Shown here: positions 16,179 through 23,864 of the stretch, piece by piece
Numbering within the stretch: position 1 is the stretch's first letter
Layout: each line of letters opens with the position of its first letter
NCBI GenBank assembly: GCA_964459325.1
Contig: CAYWKU010000003.1
Coordinates: forward strand, 1-64,000
DNA: 64,000 bases
Direction of reading: 5' to 3'
Origin: CAYWKU01 sp964459325
Lineage (GTDB): Bacteria > RBG-13-61-14 > CAYWKU01
Program-made: the position numbers and the translations under genes
Notes under the pieces: generated by a model
What the model was told of the DNA's origin: nothing
What the model saw: only the letters and a program-made list of their open reading frames with translations
Database searches by the model: none

Positions 16179-16296
16179 GGGTAGCACACCCTGGCCGTAG
16201 GGCGGCTTATGAACATACAAAAAGTTCAGTCTATGTCTTTTAACCGAATTTTGTCGTCCGATTTCCGTATCCACACGGGAACGGTCAGGGTGTGAA
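16179..16296. repeat. 118-base element with long inverted ends, copy 1
   Basis: The ends CACACCCTGGCCGT (16185-16198) and ACGGTCAGGGTGTG (16281-16294) are inverted repeats with one G-T-type mismatch. A second copy on the other strand at 62911-63025 keeps the flanks GGGTAGCACACC and AGGGYGGCTTATG but has CACACCTTGACCGC paired with GCGGTCAAGGTGTG, so the arms have changed together. It could be a small non-autonomous element or a structured RNA between the two NifX-like genes. Confidence 0.55.
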
Positions 16297-16355
16297 GCCA
16301 AAAGCGATTCATTCGAAAACTATCGGAACCGAACAGGTAAAAGAAGGGATAAGAA

Positions 16356-16721
16356 ATGAAAGTAGTTATCACATGTCAGGGAAAAAGCCTCGATGACAGG
16401 GTGGACCCCCGTTTCGGGAGATGCGCTTATTTTCTGCTGGTGGACACCGAAAGCGATTCCACCGAAGCGGTAGCCAATCCCGGCGCGCGGGCATCCGGCG
16501 GCGCCGGCCCTCAGGCCGCGCAAAAAATCGGCGGGCTGAGCGCCCAGGCCGTCATCACCGGCAACGTGGGTCCCAAAGCGGCAGACAGCCTGGCGGCGCT
16601 GAAAGTGAAGGTATACCAGACAAACGAAGGGACGGCCCGGGAAGCCCTCGAGGCATTCAAAGCCGGCAACCTGAAGGAAATAGCCGGCGCGTCGGTGGGA
16701 CAACATTCCGGGTTAAGATAA
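16356..16721 (+). CDS. Orange-protein-like (ORP) NifX-fold protein
   Basis: The 121-residue protein contains DPRFGRCAYFLLVD near residue 18 and ASGGAGPQAAQKIGGLSAQAV in the middle, both characteristic of the orange-protein branch of the NifX fold; the Desulfovibrio orange protein holds a mixed Mo/Cu sulfide cluster without covalent bonds. Whether this protein binds the same cofactor cannot be told. The stop is one base before the TTG start of the next gene. An AAGAAGGGA precedes ATG 16356. Confidence 0.8.
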   Translation: MKVVITCQGKSLDDRVDPRFGRCAYFLLVDTESDSTEAVANPGARASGGAGPQAAQKIGGLSAQAVITGNVGPKAADSLAALKVKVYQTNEGTAREALEAFKAGNLKEIAGASVGQHSGLR

Positions 16722-16722
16722 A

Positions 16723-17559
16723 TTGAAACTCGCAATCGCCAGCGGCAAAGGCGGCACCGGCAAGACAACCGTGGCGATTAATCTTGCTCGCGTGCTCGAT
16801 AACATGCAGCTTCTTGACTGCGATGTCGAAGCCCCCAACGTGCACCTGTTTTTGAAACCGCAAGTCAAAGAGAGCGTGCCCGTTACAATCCCCGTGCCTC
16901 GCGTTGACTTCGATAAGTGCGACTTCTGCGGGGTCTGCCGGGACGTGTGCGAGTTCCACGCCATACTCGTCGGGAAGAACACCGTGCTTACTTTCCCCGA
17001 GCTTTGCCACGGCTGCGGCGCATGTTCAATGTTCTGTCCGGTCAAAGCTATCATTGAAGAAGAACGGCAGACCGCCGTGGTGCATGCCGGAGTCTTCGAG
17101 GATATCGACGTGGTATGGGGCGTTCTCAACGTGGGCGAACCGATGGCGGTGCCCGTGATAAGCAAGGTGAAATCCTTCATCGAGCCGGGCCGGAACGTGA
17201 TACTCGACGCTCCCCCGGGCACCACCTGCCCCACTATAGAAGCGATACGGGACGCCGATTATTGCATACTGGTAACCGAACCCACGCCTTTCGGGCTTAA
17301 CGACCTCGAACTGGCGGTCGGGGCGTGCAAAAAGCTCGGTATACCGGCGGGAGTGGTGTTGAACCGCGCAGGTATAGGCGACAACCGGGTTCAGGAATAT
17401 TGTCGCAACGAATCGGCGCCGCTGCTGATGGAGATACCTTACCAGCCGCGCATAGCGGTGGCCTATTCCCGTGGCGAAATACTGGTCGACGCTCTGCCGG
17501 ATTTAAGGAAAAATTTCCTCGATCTGGCCGATTCGGTAGGAATGGCGGTTTCATCATGA
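16723..17559 (+). CDS. MinD-like ATPase with inserted 2x[4Fe-4S] ferredoxin domain (first)
   Basis: GKGGTGKT at residues 8-15 is the deviant Walker A of MinD/ParA/CooC-type ATPases. Between about residues 60 and 105 a ferredoxin domain is inserted with CDFCGVCRDVC and CHGCGACSMFC, then the ATPase resumes with DAPPGTTCP. Adjacent pairs of these proteins occur in Desulfovibrio orp operons (DVU2103/DVU2104) and contact the orange protein. The start is a TTG one base after the previous stop, with no strong ribosome site, so coupling is likely. The end overlaps the next gene (ATGA). Confidence 0.85.
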   Translation: MKLAIASGKGGTGKTTVAINLARVLDNMQLLDCDVEAPNVHLFLKPQVKESVPVTIPVPRVDFDKCDFCGVCRDVCEFHAILVGKNTVLTFPELCHGCGACSMFCPVKAIIEEERQTAVVHAGVFEDIDVVWGVLNVGEPMAVPVISKVKSFIEPGRNVILDAPPGTTCPTIEAIRDADYCILVTEPTPFGLNDLELAVGACKKLGIPAGVVLNRAGIGDNRVQEYCRNESAPLLMEIPYQPRIAVAYSRGEILVDALPDLRKNFLDLADSVGMAVSS

Positions 17560-18428
17560 AACAGATAGTCATAGTCAGCGGTAAAGGCGGCACCGGCAAA
17601 TCCACAATAGCGGCTTCATTCGCCGTCCTGGCGGGCCGGTCGGTCATCGTGGACGCCGACGTGGACGCGGCGGATTTGCACCTGCTGATGAATCCGAAAA
17701 CCGAGAGCGAGAACGATTTTTACGGCGGCGTAATGGCCGACCTCGACCCGGAGCTTTGCACCGGATGCGGAGAATGCCTGGAAGCTTGCCGGTTCGGAGG
17801 AGTGGTGCTCACCGATGACGGTGAGTATCGCATAGATGAAACTGCGTGCGAAGGATGCGGGGTTTGTTCGCGAGTATGCCCGGTCGAGGCGATAACGCTG
17901 CCGGAGCGGTTCAACGGCAAATGGTATATATCCGGGACGGAATACGGCCCCATGGTGCACGCCCGGTTGGGAATCGCGGCGGAAAACTCCGGCAAACTGG
18001 TAACTCTATTAAGACAACAGGCGGGTGAAATCGCCGAGAATGACGATATCGAGCTGGTGGTCGTCGACGGCCCGCCCGGTATAGGCTGCCCCGTCATGGC
18101 CGCGGTTACGGGGGCTGACCTTCTGGTCTGCATAGCGGAACCGACGGTGAGCGGAGTACACGACCTGGGCAGGATACTCGACCTCGCGGCTCACTTCGGA
18201 ATCCCCGCGGCTACGATTATAAACAAAAGCGACGTGAACCCCGATATGAACGTCCGGATAAAGAACGATTGCAAAGCGCGGGGTATCGATGTTATCGCCG
18301 AAATTCCTTACGACTCGGACGTAATCGGCGCGATAGTGGATTCAAAGCCCCTGGTCAAATTCTCGAAAGGCGCGGCATCCTCAGCGGTGAGCGCCGCCTG
18401 GGGTGAATTGGCCAAATCGCGCGTATAA
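17556..18428 (+). CDS. MinD-like ATPase with inserted ferredoxin domain (second)
   Basis: The 290-residue paralogue of the preceding gene has SGKGGTGKST near the N-terminus, then CTGCGECLEAC and CEGCGVCSRVC between about 68 and 110, and VDGPPGIGCP as the switch segment. The two genes overlap by four bases, fixing ATG 17556 as start; a longer open frame upstream lies inside the previous gene. The pair probably forms a heterodimer or alternates on the ORP/Mrp machinery. In Desulfovibrio this complex has been tied to cell division; a redox or cluster-insertion role is equally plausible here. Confidence 0.85.
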   Translation: MKQIVIVSGKGGTGKSTIAASFAVLAGRSVIVDADVDAADLHLLMNPKTESENDFYGGVMADLDPELCTGCGECLEACRFGGVVLTDDGEYRIDETACEGCGVCSRVCPVEAITLPERFNGKWYISGTEYGPMVHARLGIAAENSGKLVTLLRQQAGEIAENDDIELVVVDGPPGIGCPVMAAVTGADLLVCIAEPTVSGVHDLGRILDLAAHFGIPAATIINKSDVNPDMNVRIKNDCKARGIDVIAEIPYDSDVIGAIVDSKPLVKFSKGAASSAVSAAWGELAKSRV

Positions 18429-18439
18429 CGGAGGTGAAA

Positions 18440-18682
18440 ATGCCCCTTTACGACTACCGTTGCCGGAGTTGCGGCGAACAATTCGAGGTTTTGGTGGGAA
18501 CAAGCTCCTCCGGCGGGGCCATCGAATGCCCCACCTGCGGAGTTTCGAAAGTGGAAAAGCTTATGAACGCCTCGTGGACACCGAGCAGGCTTACGCAACG
18601 CCGGCCCGGGAAAACATGCTGTGGCGCTGACGAAAGGTGCGAAAAGCCGCCGTGCTCGGACGACGGCACGTGCCATAAATAA
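18440..18682 (+). CDS. FmdB-type zinc-ribbon protein
   Basis: The start MPLYDYRCRSCGEQFEVL and the later CPTCG are the zinc ribbon of the FmdB family. The 80-residue protein continues with a Cys-rich tail (CCGADERCEKPPC, then C-H-K). GGAGG before ATG 18440 favours this over the in-frame GTG two codons upstream. It is the last gene before the operon terminator. FmdB was named as a putative regulator of formamidase; its real function is unsettled. Confidence 0.75.
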   Translation: MPLYDYRCRSCGEQFEVLVGTSSSGGAIECPTCGVSKVEKLMNASWTPSRLTQRRPGKTCCGADERCEKPPCSDDGTCHK

Positions 18683-18734
18683 AGGCAGGCATGAGGCAAC
18701 CTCGTCGATTCCGTGGAAGCCTTTTCCTTCTCCA

Positions 18735-18767
18735 GGGGGCGTATCCCGTAATACGCCCCCATTTTTT
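18735..18767 (+). terminator. Strong intrinsic terminator of the ORP-like operon
   Basis: GGGGGCGTAT and ATACGCCCCC form a perfect ten-base-pair stem with a six-base loop (CCCGTA), followed by ATTTTTT. It lies 53 bases past the FmdB gene. The 255 bases after it are AT-rich and hold no credible gene. Confidence 0.9.
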
Positions 18768-19022
18768 AAAAAATCAAATGTCGAACTCTACACCCTACGA
18801 AAAAAAAGAACTGTCCGTTTTTTATACACAACGCGCTTTTATTCCCCTCGTCACGGGTAGAGTCAAGGGAAGGTTGAAATTTGCCGGAAGGTTATATTAC
18901 TATCTTATATTCTTTCATGAGAGGAAACTAGGATAAAATGCCACTACCGTCGAAAAACCGACCATGCCAGGACCGGCCCTTTAACGGGCAAAAAAAGAAA
19001 ACTTAAATAAGGAGTGTCGACC

Positions 19023-19217
19023 ATGGCTAAAAAACTCGTGCTGGACGAAATGGAGTGTGAAGGCTGCCAGAGCTGTGTCGAAGTGTGCCCGGAAGTTTTC
19101 GGGTTCAACGATGATACCGAGAAGGCTTACATAATCGACCCCAACGGGCCGGAAGATTGCATCGAGGAAGCCATCGACATGTGCCCCACGGAATGCATCC
19201 GCTGGGAAGAAGAATAA
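19023..19217 (+). CDS. Ferredoxin with one [4Fe-4S] cluster
   Basis: The 64-residue acidic protein has CEGCQSCVEVCP near the N-terminus and a distant C in MCPTECIRW, the pattern of monocluster ferredoxins of the Desulfovibrio type. ATG 19023 is preceded by AAGGAG; a GTG three codons upstream overlaps that site and is rejected. It stands alone, convergent with the acyl-CoA gene block. It is a plausible electron carrier for the redox or acyl-CoA enzymes nearby, but no partner is shown by the sequence. Confidence 0.85.
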   Translation: MAKKLVLDEMECEGCQSCVEVCPEVFGFNDDTEKAYIIDPNGPEDCIEEAIDMCPTECIRWEEE

Positions 19218-19359
19218 CCCCAGCCTCATAACAGCCCGTCTGCATAAATCGGGAGCCGCTCCTGCGCTTCCTGGGGAAGCTTGTGCCATGAGCGTGCGGG
19301 GAGGAAATCGTTGTATTATGCAGGCGAAAAAATCCCCGGAAACAGCGCCCGGCCGGTAA

Positions 19360-21087
19360 CTATTTCCGCCCCGGCTTGATGCCGTGGGCCTCGGCGTCCC
19401 AGGTATCTTCGGTGACGCCGGTATCCTGCAGGGTTTTCTTTATCACCCGGTGGGTTTCGGTCTTGGGCAGCTCGTTAACCACACGGACATAGCGAGGGAT
19501 GGCGAAGTAGGCCAGCTTGTCTTCCAGAAACCGCACCAGTTCCTCCGGGTCGATACTTTTGTCTTCCACCGGCACCACACTGGTCATAATGTCATCTTCC
19601 CCCAGGTCTGAAGGCACCGCATAAACCGCGGCTTCCTGCACCGAGGGGTGTTTCAGTATCTCCACCTCCACCTCGTAAGTGGACACGTTTTCGCCCCGTT
19701 TTCTCAGGGTTTCGGAATCGCGGCCCACGAAGTAGAGGTATCCCTTATTGTCCGAATAGACGTAATCGCCGGTGTGCAGCCATCCGTCCTTGACTTTTTC
19801 GCTGGAGGCTTCCGGGTTTTTGTAGTACTCGACCCCGCTTCCACCGTCTCCCCCGGACTTTTTCTTCTTCTTGCCTCCCAGCTTTATAAGGAGCTCACCC
19901 GGATTGCCCGGAGACACTTCGTTGCCGTTTTCGTCCGCCACCTTAACCTTCGAGCCGAGCGGTTTTCCGATGGAACCTTTGGGAGCGTTGCCGATGTTCA
20001 TTATAATCACGCCGCCGCCGTCCACGGCTCCGTAAGCTTCCCATATGGTCACGCCGAAGCGCCGCTCGAACTTCTCCCATATATCCGCCGGGCAGGCGCT
20101 GGTTATGACAAGTCTCACGTTGTGTTTGCGGTCGGTGGGTTTTTCGGGCTGCTTCATCAGTATAGGTATCATCGCGCCCAACAGGTTAAACGTGGTGCCG
20201 CCCATGGCGCTCACTTCCTCCCAGAACTTGCTGGCGCTGAAGCGCTGCCCGAGAGCTATCGTTCCTCCCACGCCCATGCACGAAAGCATTGTCACAAACA
20301 GGGCATTGGCGTGGAACAGCGGCAGGCACGTGTAAAAGATGTCCCAGGGATAATAAACCGTCTGGGCGAACGCTTCGGTCAAGCCCATGCGGGAGTCGCC
20401 GTGGCGATTGACCACGCCCTTGGGCAGGCCGGTGGTGCCGGAGGTGTACATCAGAACGCTCAACTCCCCTTCCCGCGGCCGCTCGGCAGGACGGGAATTC
20501 GGGATTTCGGGGGAGTAGAAATCGTCCAGGGCCATGCTCCCGTCGGGAAGCTCGTAAGCGTCCGGCGCATCGAGGGTGTCTATAATAACCTTTCTTATCC
20601 CGGGCGTCTCGTCCTTTATCTTTTCATAGTATTGATACAGGGAGTGATGGATTACCAGGTACCGCACGTCGGAGTTGTTTAGAATATGAATGAACTGCCT
20701 TCCCCGCAGGGCCGTGTTGGTGGGCACCGCGTACATCCCCAGCTTCTGAGCGGCGAAGAAAACATCCAGAAAGCGCGGTGAATTGACCGACATTATAGCT
20801 ACGCCCTCGCTGGGAATGGCGCCCTGCTTCAAAAACGCCTGGGCCACGCGATTGGAGTTCAAGTCCATATCCCGGTAAGTAAATGACTGGTCCCTGAATC
20901 GCAAAAATTCCTTGTTCCGGAGCCCTTTCGCCTTGCGCTCCAGGTATTCGCCGAAGTAAAACCTGTTGGCGGAAGATATTGTGCCTTTTTGGTATGATTC
21001 CCGAAGGGTGTCCAGCAGGGTCCCTCGTTTATATTCGTTCTTGACGATATTTTTCAGCATAGTCAAGCCGAAGGTGGCCGCGCGCAT
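19360..21087 (-). CDS. AMP-dependent acyl-CoA synthetase (CaiC/FadD-like) with Lys/Gly insert
   Basis: The 575-residue enzyme has the adenylation loop MYTSGTTGLPKGVV (213-226), WEAYGAVDGG (349-358), GWLHTGD (435-441) and RKRGENVSTYEVE near the hinge, and should activate a carboxylic acid to its CoA thioester at the cost of ATP to AMP. The order resembles crotonobetaine/carnitine-CoA ligases and related short- or medium-chain synthetases. Residues about 404-419 (GGKKKKKSGGDGGSGV) form a low-complexity insert in a surface region before the hinge, not usual in this family. AGGAGG before ATG 21087 supports the start. It is the last gene of the minus-strand block. The true substrate is unknown. 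Confidence 0.85.
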   Translation of the reverse strand: MRAATFGLTMLKNIVKNEYKRGTLLDTLRESYQKGTISSANRFYFGEYLERKAKGLRNKEFLRFRDQSFTYRDMDLNSNRVAQAFLKQGAIPSEGVAIMSVNSPRFLDVFFAAQKLGMYAVPTNTALRGRQFIHILNNSDVRYLVIHHSLYQYYEKIKDETPGIRKVIIDTLDAPDAYELPDGSMALDDFYSPEIPNSRPAERPREGELSVLMYTSGTTGLPKGVVNRHGDSRMGLTEAFAQTVYYPWDIFYTCLPLFHANALFVTMLSCMGVGGTIALGQRFSASKFWEEVSAMGGTTFNLLGAMIPILMKQPEKPTDRKHNVRLVITSACPADIWEKFERRFGVTIWEAYGAVDGGGVIIMNIGNAPKGSIGKPLGSKVKVADENGNEVSPGNPGELLIKLGGKKKKKSGGDGGSGVEYYKNPEASSEKVKDGWLHTGDYVYSDNKGYLYFVGRDSETLRKRGENVSTYEVEVEILKHPSVQEAAVYAVPSDLGEDDIMTSVVPVEDKSIDPEELVRFLEDKLAYFAIPRYVRVVNELPKTETHRVIKKTLQDTGVTEDTWDAEAHGIKPGRK

Positions 21088-21130
21088 ATCTTACTCCCCT
21101 CCTTATATTTTTTCCTCTGTATTCTGTGTG

Positions 21131-22267
21131 TTACACGGTCAATTTCTTTTCGATAATATTCAAAACCCGCGTGGGCGAACTTCCGAACATCGCCTGCAGT
21201 TGCTTGGCGTCTCGCATTCTTTTCTCCTGCCCGTACTCGTGCATGTAGCCGTATCCGCCGAGAATCTGCACGCCGTCGGTGGCGCCGCGAGCCACGGCGC
21301 TTACGATAAGCTCCTGTATGGAAATAAGCTCCGAGCTGCCTTTCATGCCGTGGTCGGCCATGTTGCACGCCTGAGCCACCGCCGCCGAGCCCAGGTCCAG
21401 CCACGAAGCCATACCGGAAAGCATATTCCTTACCATGTGGTGATTGATGATTTCCCTCTTGCCCTGGTATCTCTCCTGGGCGTAATCCAGCGCATGGCAG
21501 TATGAGCCGCTTAGTGTTCCCAGAGCTATAGCGGCAATCGGGCCGCGGAAGCGATTGGCCACCACGGCGAATGCCGAAGCGGCGTCATCCGAGCCCAATT
21601 TGCCCTCGGCGGGCACGTTCACGTTCTGAAACTCTACGTCGCCCACCGGCATGCCCCTCAGCCCCAGGCTCACCACCGGCTCGCTCGCTTTTACCCCTTC
21701 CGAAGCCGCATCCACCAGAAACATGGCCCTGGAGCCGCTGCCGTCCATGACGGCGGGGATTATGAGCGCCCCCGCCACCGGAAGGCACGCCAGGTAGCTC
21801 ATCTCGCCGTTGAGTTTGAATCCGCCGTTTGCGGCGGTCGCCATTACGGTTTCGGGCAAATCCTCGGGGTCGGAATACAGGGGGGAACCTATGAGGGGCA
21901 CTTCCTCCCCTTCGTTTACCGCCGCCCATTTGCGAACTGTGGCTTCCGGCCCGAGTTCGATGAGCGCAAGCCTCGCCAGTGTCTGGCTCAAAAGCAACGC
22001 CGCCACCGAGGCATCGGTCGCCGCTATAACCTCGAGCACCGCCGCCAGCTCGCGCATTCCCAGGCCGCTGCCGCCGTAATCCTCCGGCAGGCACAGGCCC
22101 AGCAGGCCGATGGAAGAAGCCACCCGGACAGCGTTTTCATTGAAATCGGCAAAGGGGTACCGGTCGGTTTCCAGCGCCGAAGGCTCTAATTCCTTTTTAG
22201 CGAACCTGGACGCGAGGTCCTGGTAGGCGGTAAGGTCGCCGAGTTGTTGAGGCCGGCTATCCATCAC
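21131..22267 (-). CDS. Acyl-CoA dehydrogenase-like protein lacking the usual catalytic Glu
   Basis: The 378-residue protein has the acyl-CoA dehydrogenase fold: LCLPEDYGGSGLGMRELA, the FAD-binding middle domain, and VQILGGYGYMHEYGQEKRMRD in the C-terminal helical domain. Where typical enzymes have IYEGT with the base Glu, this one has AMFGSS. The alternative helix-G position used by isovaleryl-CoA dehydrogenase also does not show an obvious Glu (segment RFRGPIAAIALG). It may be a non-catalytic partner of the adjacent dehydrogenase nine bases upstream, as in heteromeric ChsE1/ChsE2-type enzymes, or use another base. Electron transfer to ETF would be the normal route. Confidence 0.8.
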   Translation of the reverse strand: MMDSRPQQLGDLTAYQDLASRFAKKELEPSALETDRYPFADFNENAVRVASSIGLLGLCLPEDYGGSGLGMRELAAVLEVIAATDASVAALLLSQTLARLALIELGPEATVRKWAAVNEGEEVPLIGSPLYSDPEDLPETVMATAANGGFKLNGEMSYLACLPVAGALIIPAVMDGSGSRAMFLVDAASEGVKASEPVVSLGLRGMPVGDVEFQNVNVPAEGKLGSDDAASAFAVVANRFRGPIAAIALGTLSGSYCHALDYAQERYQGKREIINHHMVRNMLSGMASWLDLGSAAVAQACNMADHGMKGSSELISIQELIVSAVARGATDGVQILGGYGYMHEYGQEKRMRDAKQLQAMFGSSPTRVLNIIEKKLTV

Positions 22268-22276
22268 TGCCCTCCT

Positions 22277-23752
22277 TTAGCAGAACGGGTCCACGCCCGG
22301 CGCCTGCCTGGCGAGAAAATGTTTAAACATGTGCAGCCTGTTTAGCTGGTTGGTTCCTTCGTATATCTGGGTCAGCTTGGCGTCGCGGAAGAGCTTTTCC
22401 GCCCCCGCCGAATGCCTCATTCCCACCGACCCCATCATCTCCAGGGCCTTGTGGCAGTTTTCCACCGCCATGTCCGAACCCACCACTTTGGCCATGCTCG
22501 AATAGAACTGTATCCTCTGGTTCTCCTCCGCCGGCATTTTCACCATGCGATTGATGTTGAACTTCTGGAACCACTTCGAGTAGCGCATTTTCTTCATGAT
22601 GCTCGAATTAAATATCGCCCTGAACCACCCCGAGTCCATGAATGACGGTATGTGGTCGCTGAGGGGCATGGAGTCGGACGCGAACAGCACGTGATTTGCT
22701 TCCAGGTAAACTCCCCGCGCCATGTATACGTTTTTCACCATGTTTGCCAGCATTTCCTGCGCCCACTGGTGATGAATAATCGTTTTTCCCTTCCACTTGT
22801 GGGTCTTGGCGAACTCCAGCGCCTTTTCGAACGCCCCCCGGGCGATGCCCGTTCCGAAGGAGCCCACGCTGACGCGAGTAACGCCCAGCACCCCGTGCAG
22901 GAGCTTTGTGGCGGCTTCTTCGTGAACGTCCTCGCAATCGAGTACCACGTTCTCTTCGGGAATCACGCAGTCCTCGAAGATAAGCTCGCTGGCAGGCCCG
23001 GCCTTCTGGCCCATTTTGTCCTCGAGCTTGCCCAGGCTGAAGCCCTCGGCGCCGTTGGGGATGATGAAAGCCCCGAAGGTTTTCAGCGGGTTCTTGCGGT
23101 CGAAGGGAGCGAGCAAGAGGTGCATATTCGCCACGTGGCCGGAACTAATAAAGCACTTTCGGCCATTGAGAGTTATTCCGCCGCCGTTGCCGTTGCGCTT
23201 TGCCTGGCAAACCAGCTTGGCGCCGGGCATCAGGTCTTCCTCCTCCACGTCGGTACCGGCTCCCGGCTCGGTAATGGCGCAGTCTATAATGTAAGGCTTG
23301 CCCTGCAATTCATTCTCGACGATGTTATTGGCAATCATCTCCAGGATGCGGAAATTGAAGCAGAACACCAACGCCACCAATCCGAGGCCGTGGCCGGCGA
23401 GCACTTGCCCGAAGCCCGGGTCCACGGCGTTCTGCTCTTCCATGTTGATGTTCAACGACCACAGCGCACCCGAGGAGGTGCCGCCTACCATCTTGGGCAG
23501 AAAGCTTGAAAAGCGCCTTTGTTTTACGCCGAGGTCCAGGAACTTCTGCGGTATGGCGTTGGGGTCGCGCTGGCAGTTCAAATCCATCTCAAGCGCCAGC
23601 GGCCTCAAGTGTTCCTGGCAGAATCGGCGATTATCTTCGTAGTCCTCCTTTACCTGCTTAATCATCTTTTTTTTGTATTTTCCCAGGTAAAGCAGGCTTG
23701 CGAAACAATCGTCAAAACTGAAAAGGTCAGGGTCTTCGAAATCTACTTTCAT
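22277..23752 (-). CDS. Acyl-CoA dehydrogenase, complete catalytic motif
   Basis: The 491-residue flavoenzyme is longer than common acyl-CoA dehydrogenases (about 380), with an extended N-terminal region and an inserted segment between about 385 and 425. It retains CAITEPGAGTD for FAD/substrate contacts, GSVGMRHSAGAEKLFRDAK and the catalytic IYEGTNQLNR. It should oxidise an acyl-CoA to the trans-2-enoyl-CoA. ATG 23752 follows GGAAGGA; the open frame continues upstream without motifs. It is paired with the Glu-less dehydrogenase and follows the thiolase gene. Confidence 0.85.
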   Translation of the reverse strand: MKVDFEDPDLFSFDDCFASLLYLGKYKKKMIKQVKEDYEDNRRFCQEHLRPLALEMDLNCQRDPNAIPQKFLDLGVKQRRFSSFLPKMVGGTSSGALWSLNINMEEQNAVDPGFGQVLAGHGLGLVALVFCFNFRILEMIANNIVENELQGKPYIIDCAITEPGAGTDVEEEDLMPGAKLVCQAKRNGNGGGITLNGRKCFISSGHVANMHLLLAPFDRKNPLKTFGAFIIPNGAEGFSLGKLEDKMGQKAGPASELIFEDCVIPEENVVLDCEDVHEEAATKLLHGVLGVTRVSVGSFGTGIARGAFEKALEFAKTHKWKGKTIIHHQWAQEMLANMVKNVYMARGVYLEANHVLFASDSMPLSDHIPSFMDSGWFRAIFNSSIMKKMRYSKWFQKFNINRMVKMPAEENQRIQFYSSMAKVVGSDMAVENCHKALEMMGSVGMRHSAGAEKLFRDAKLTQIYEGTNQLNRLHMFKHFLARQAPGVDPFC

Positions 23753-23864
23753 TTTTCCTTCCCCCGTTCTTTGTCGGCAGATTGTGCCGCCTTGTAAACG
23801 TACATCATTTTCAATCGCAAAACAGAGTATAAAACAGCCCGTTTTTTTCCGAACGCTGTTTGAC

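Noticed and set aside
15753..16301. Minus-strand open frame opposite a NifX-like gene
   Set aside because: Its only striking segment derives from the repeat element (it recurs at 62.9 kb), and the rest mirrors the real gene.
16113..16355. The inverted-repeat element as a known riboswitch
   Set aside because: I could not match it to a c-di-GMP, cobalamin, TPP or molybdenum-cofactor riboswitch core; it is better described as an unassigned element.
18778..18936. Small open frame of 52 codons after the operon terminator
   Set aside because: It has no ribosome site, no recognisable family and lies in AT-rich spacer; support is insufficient.
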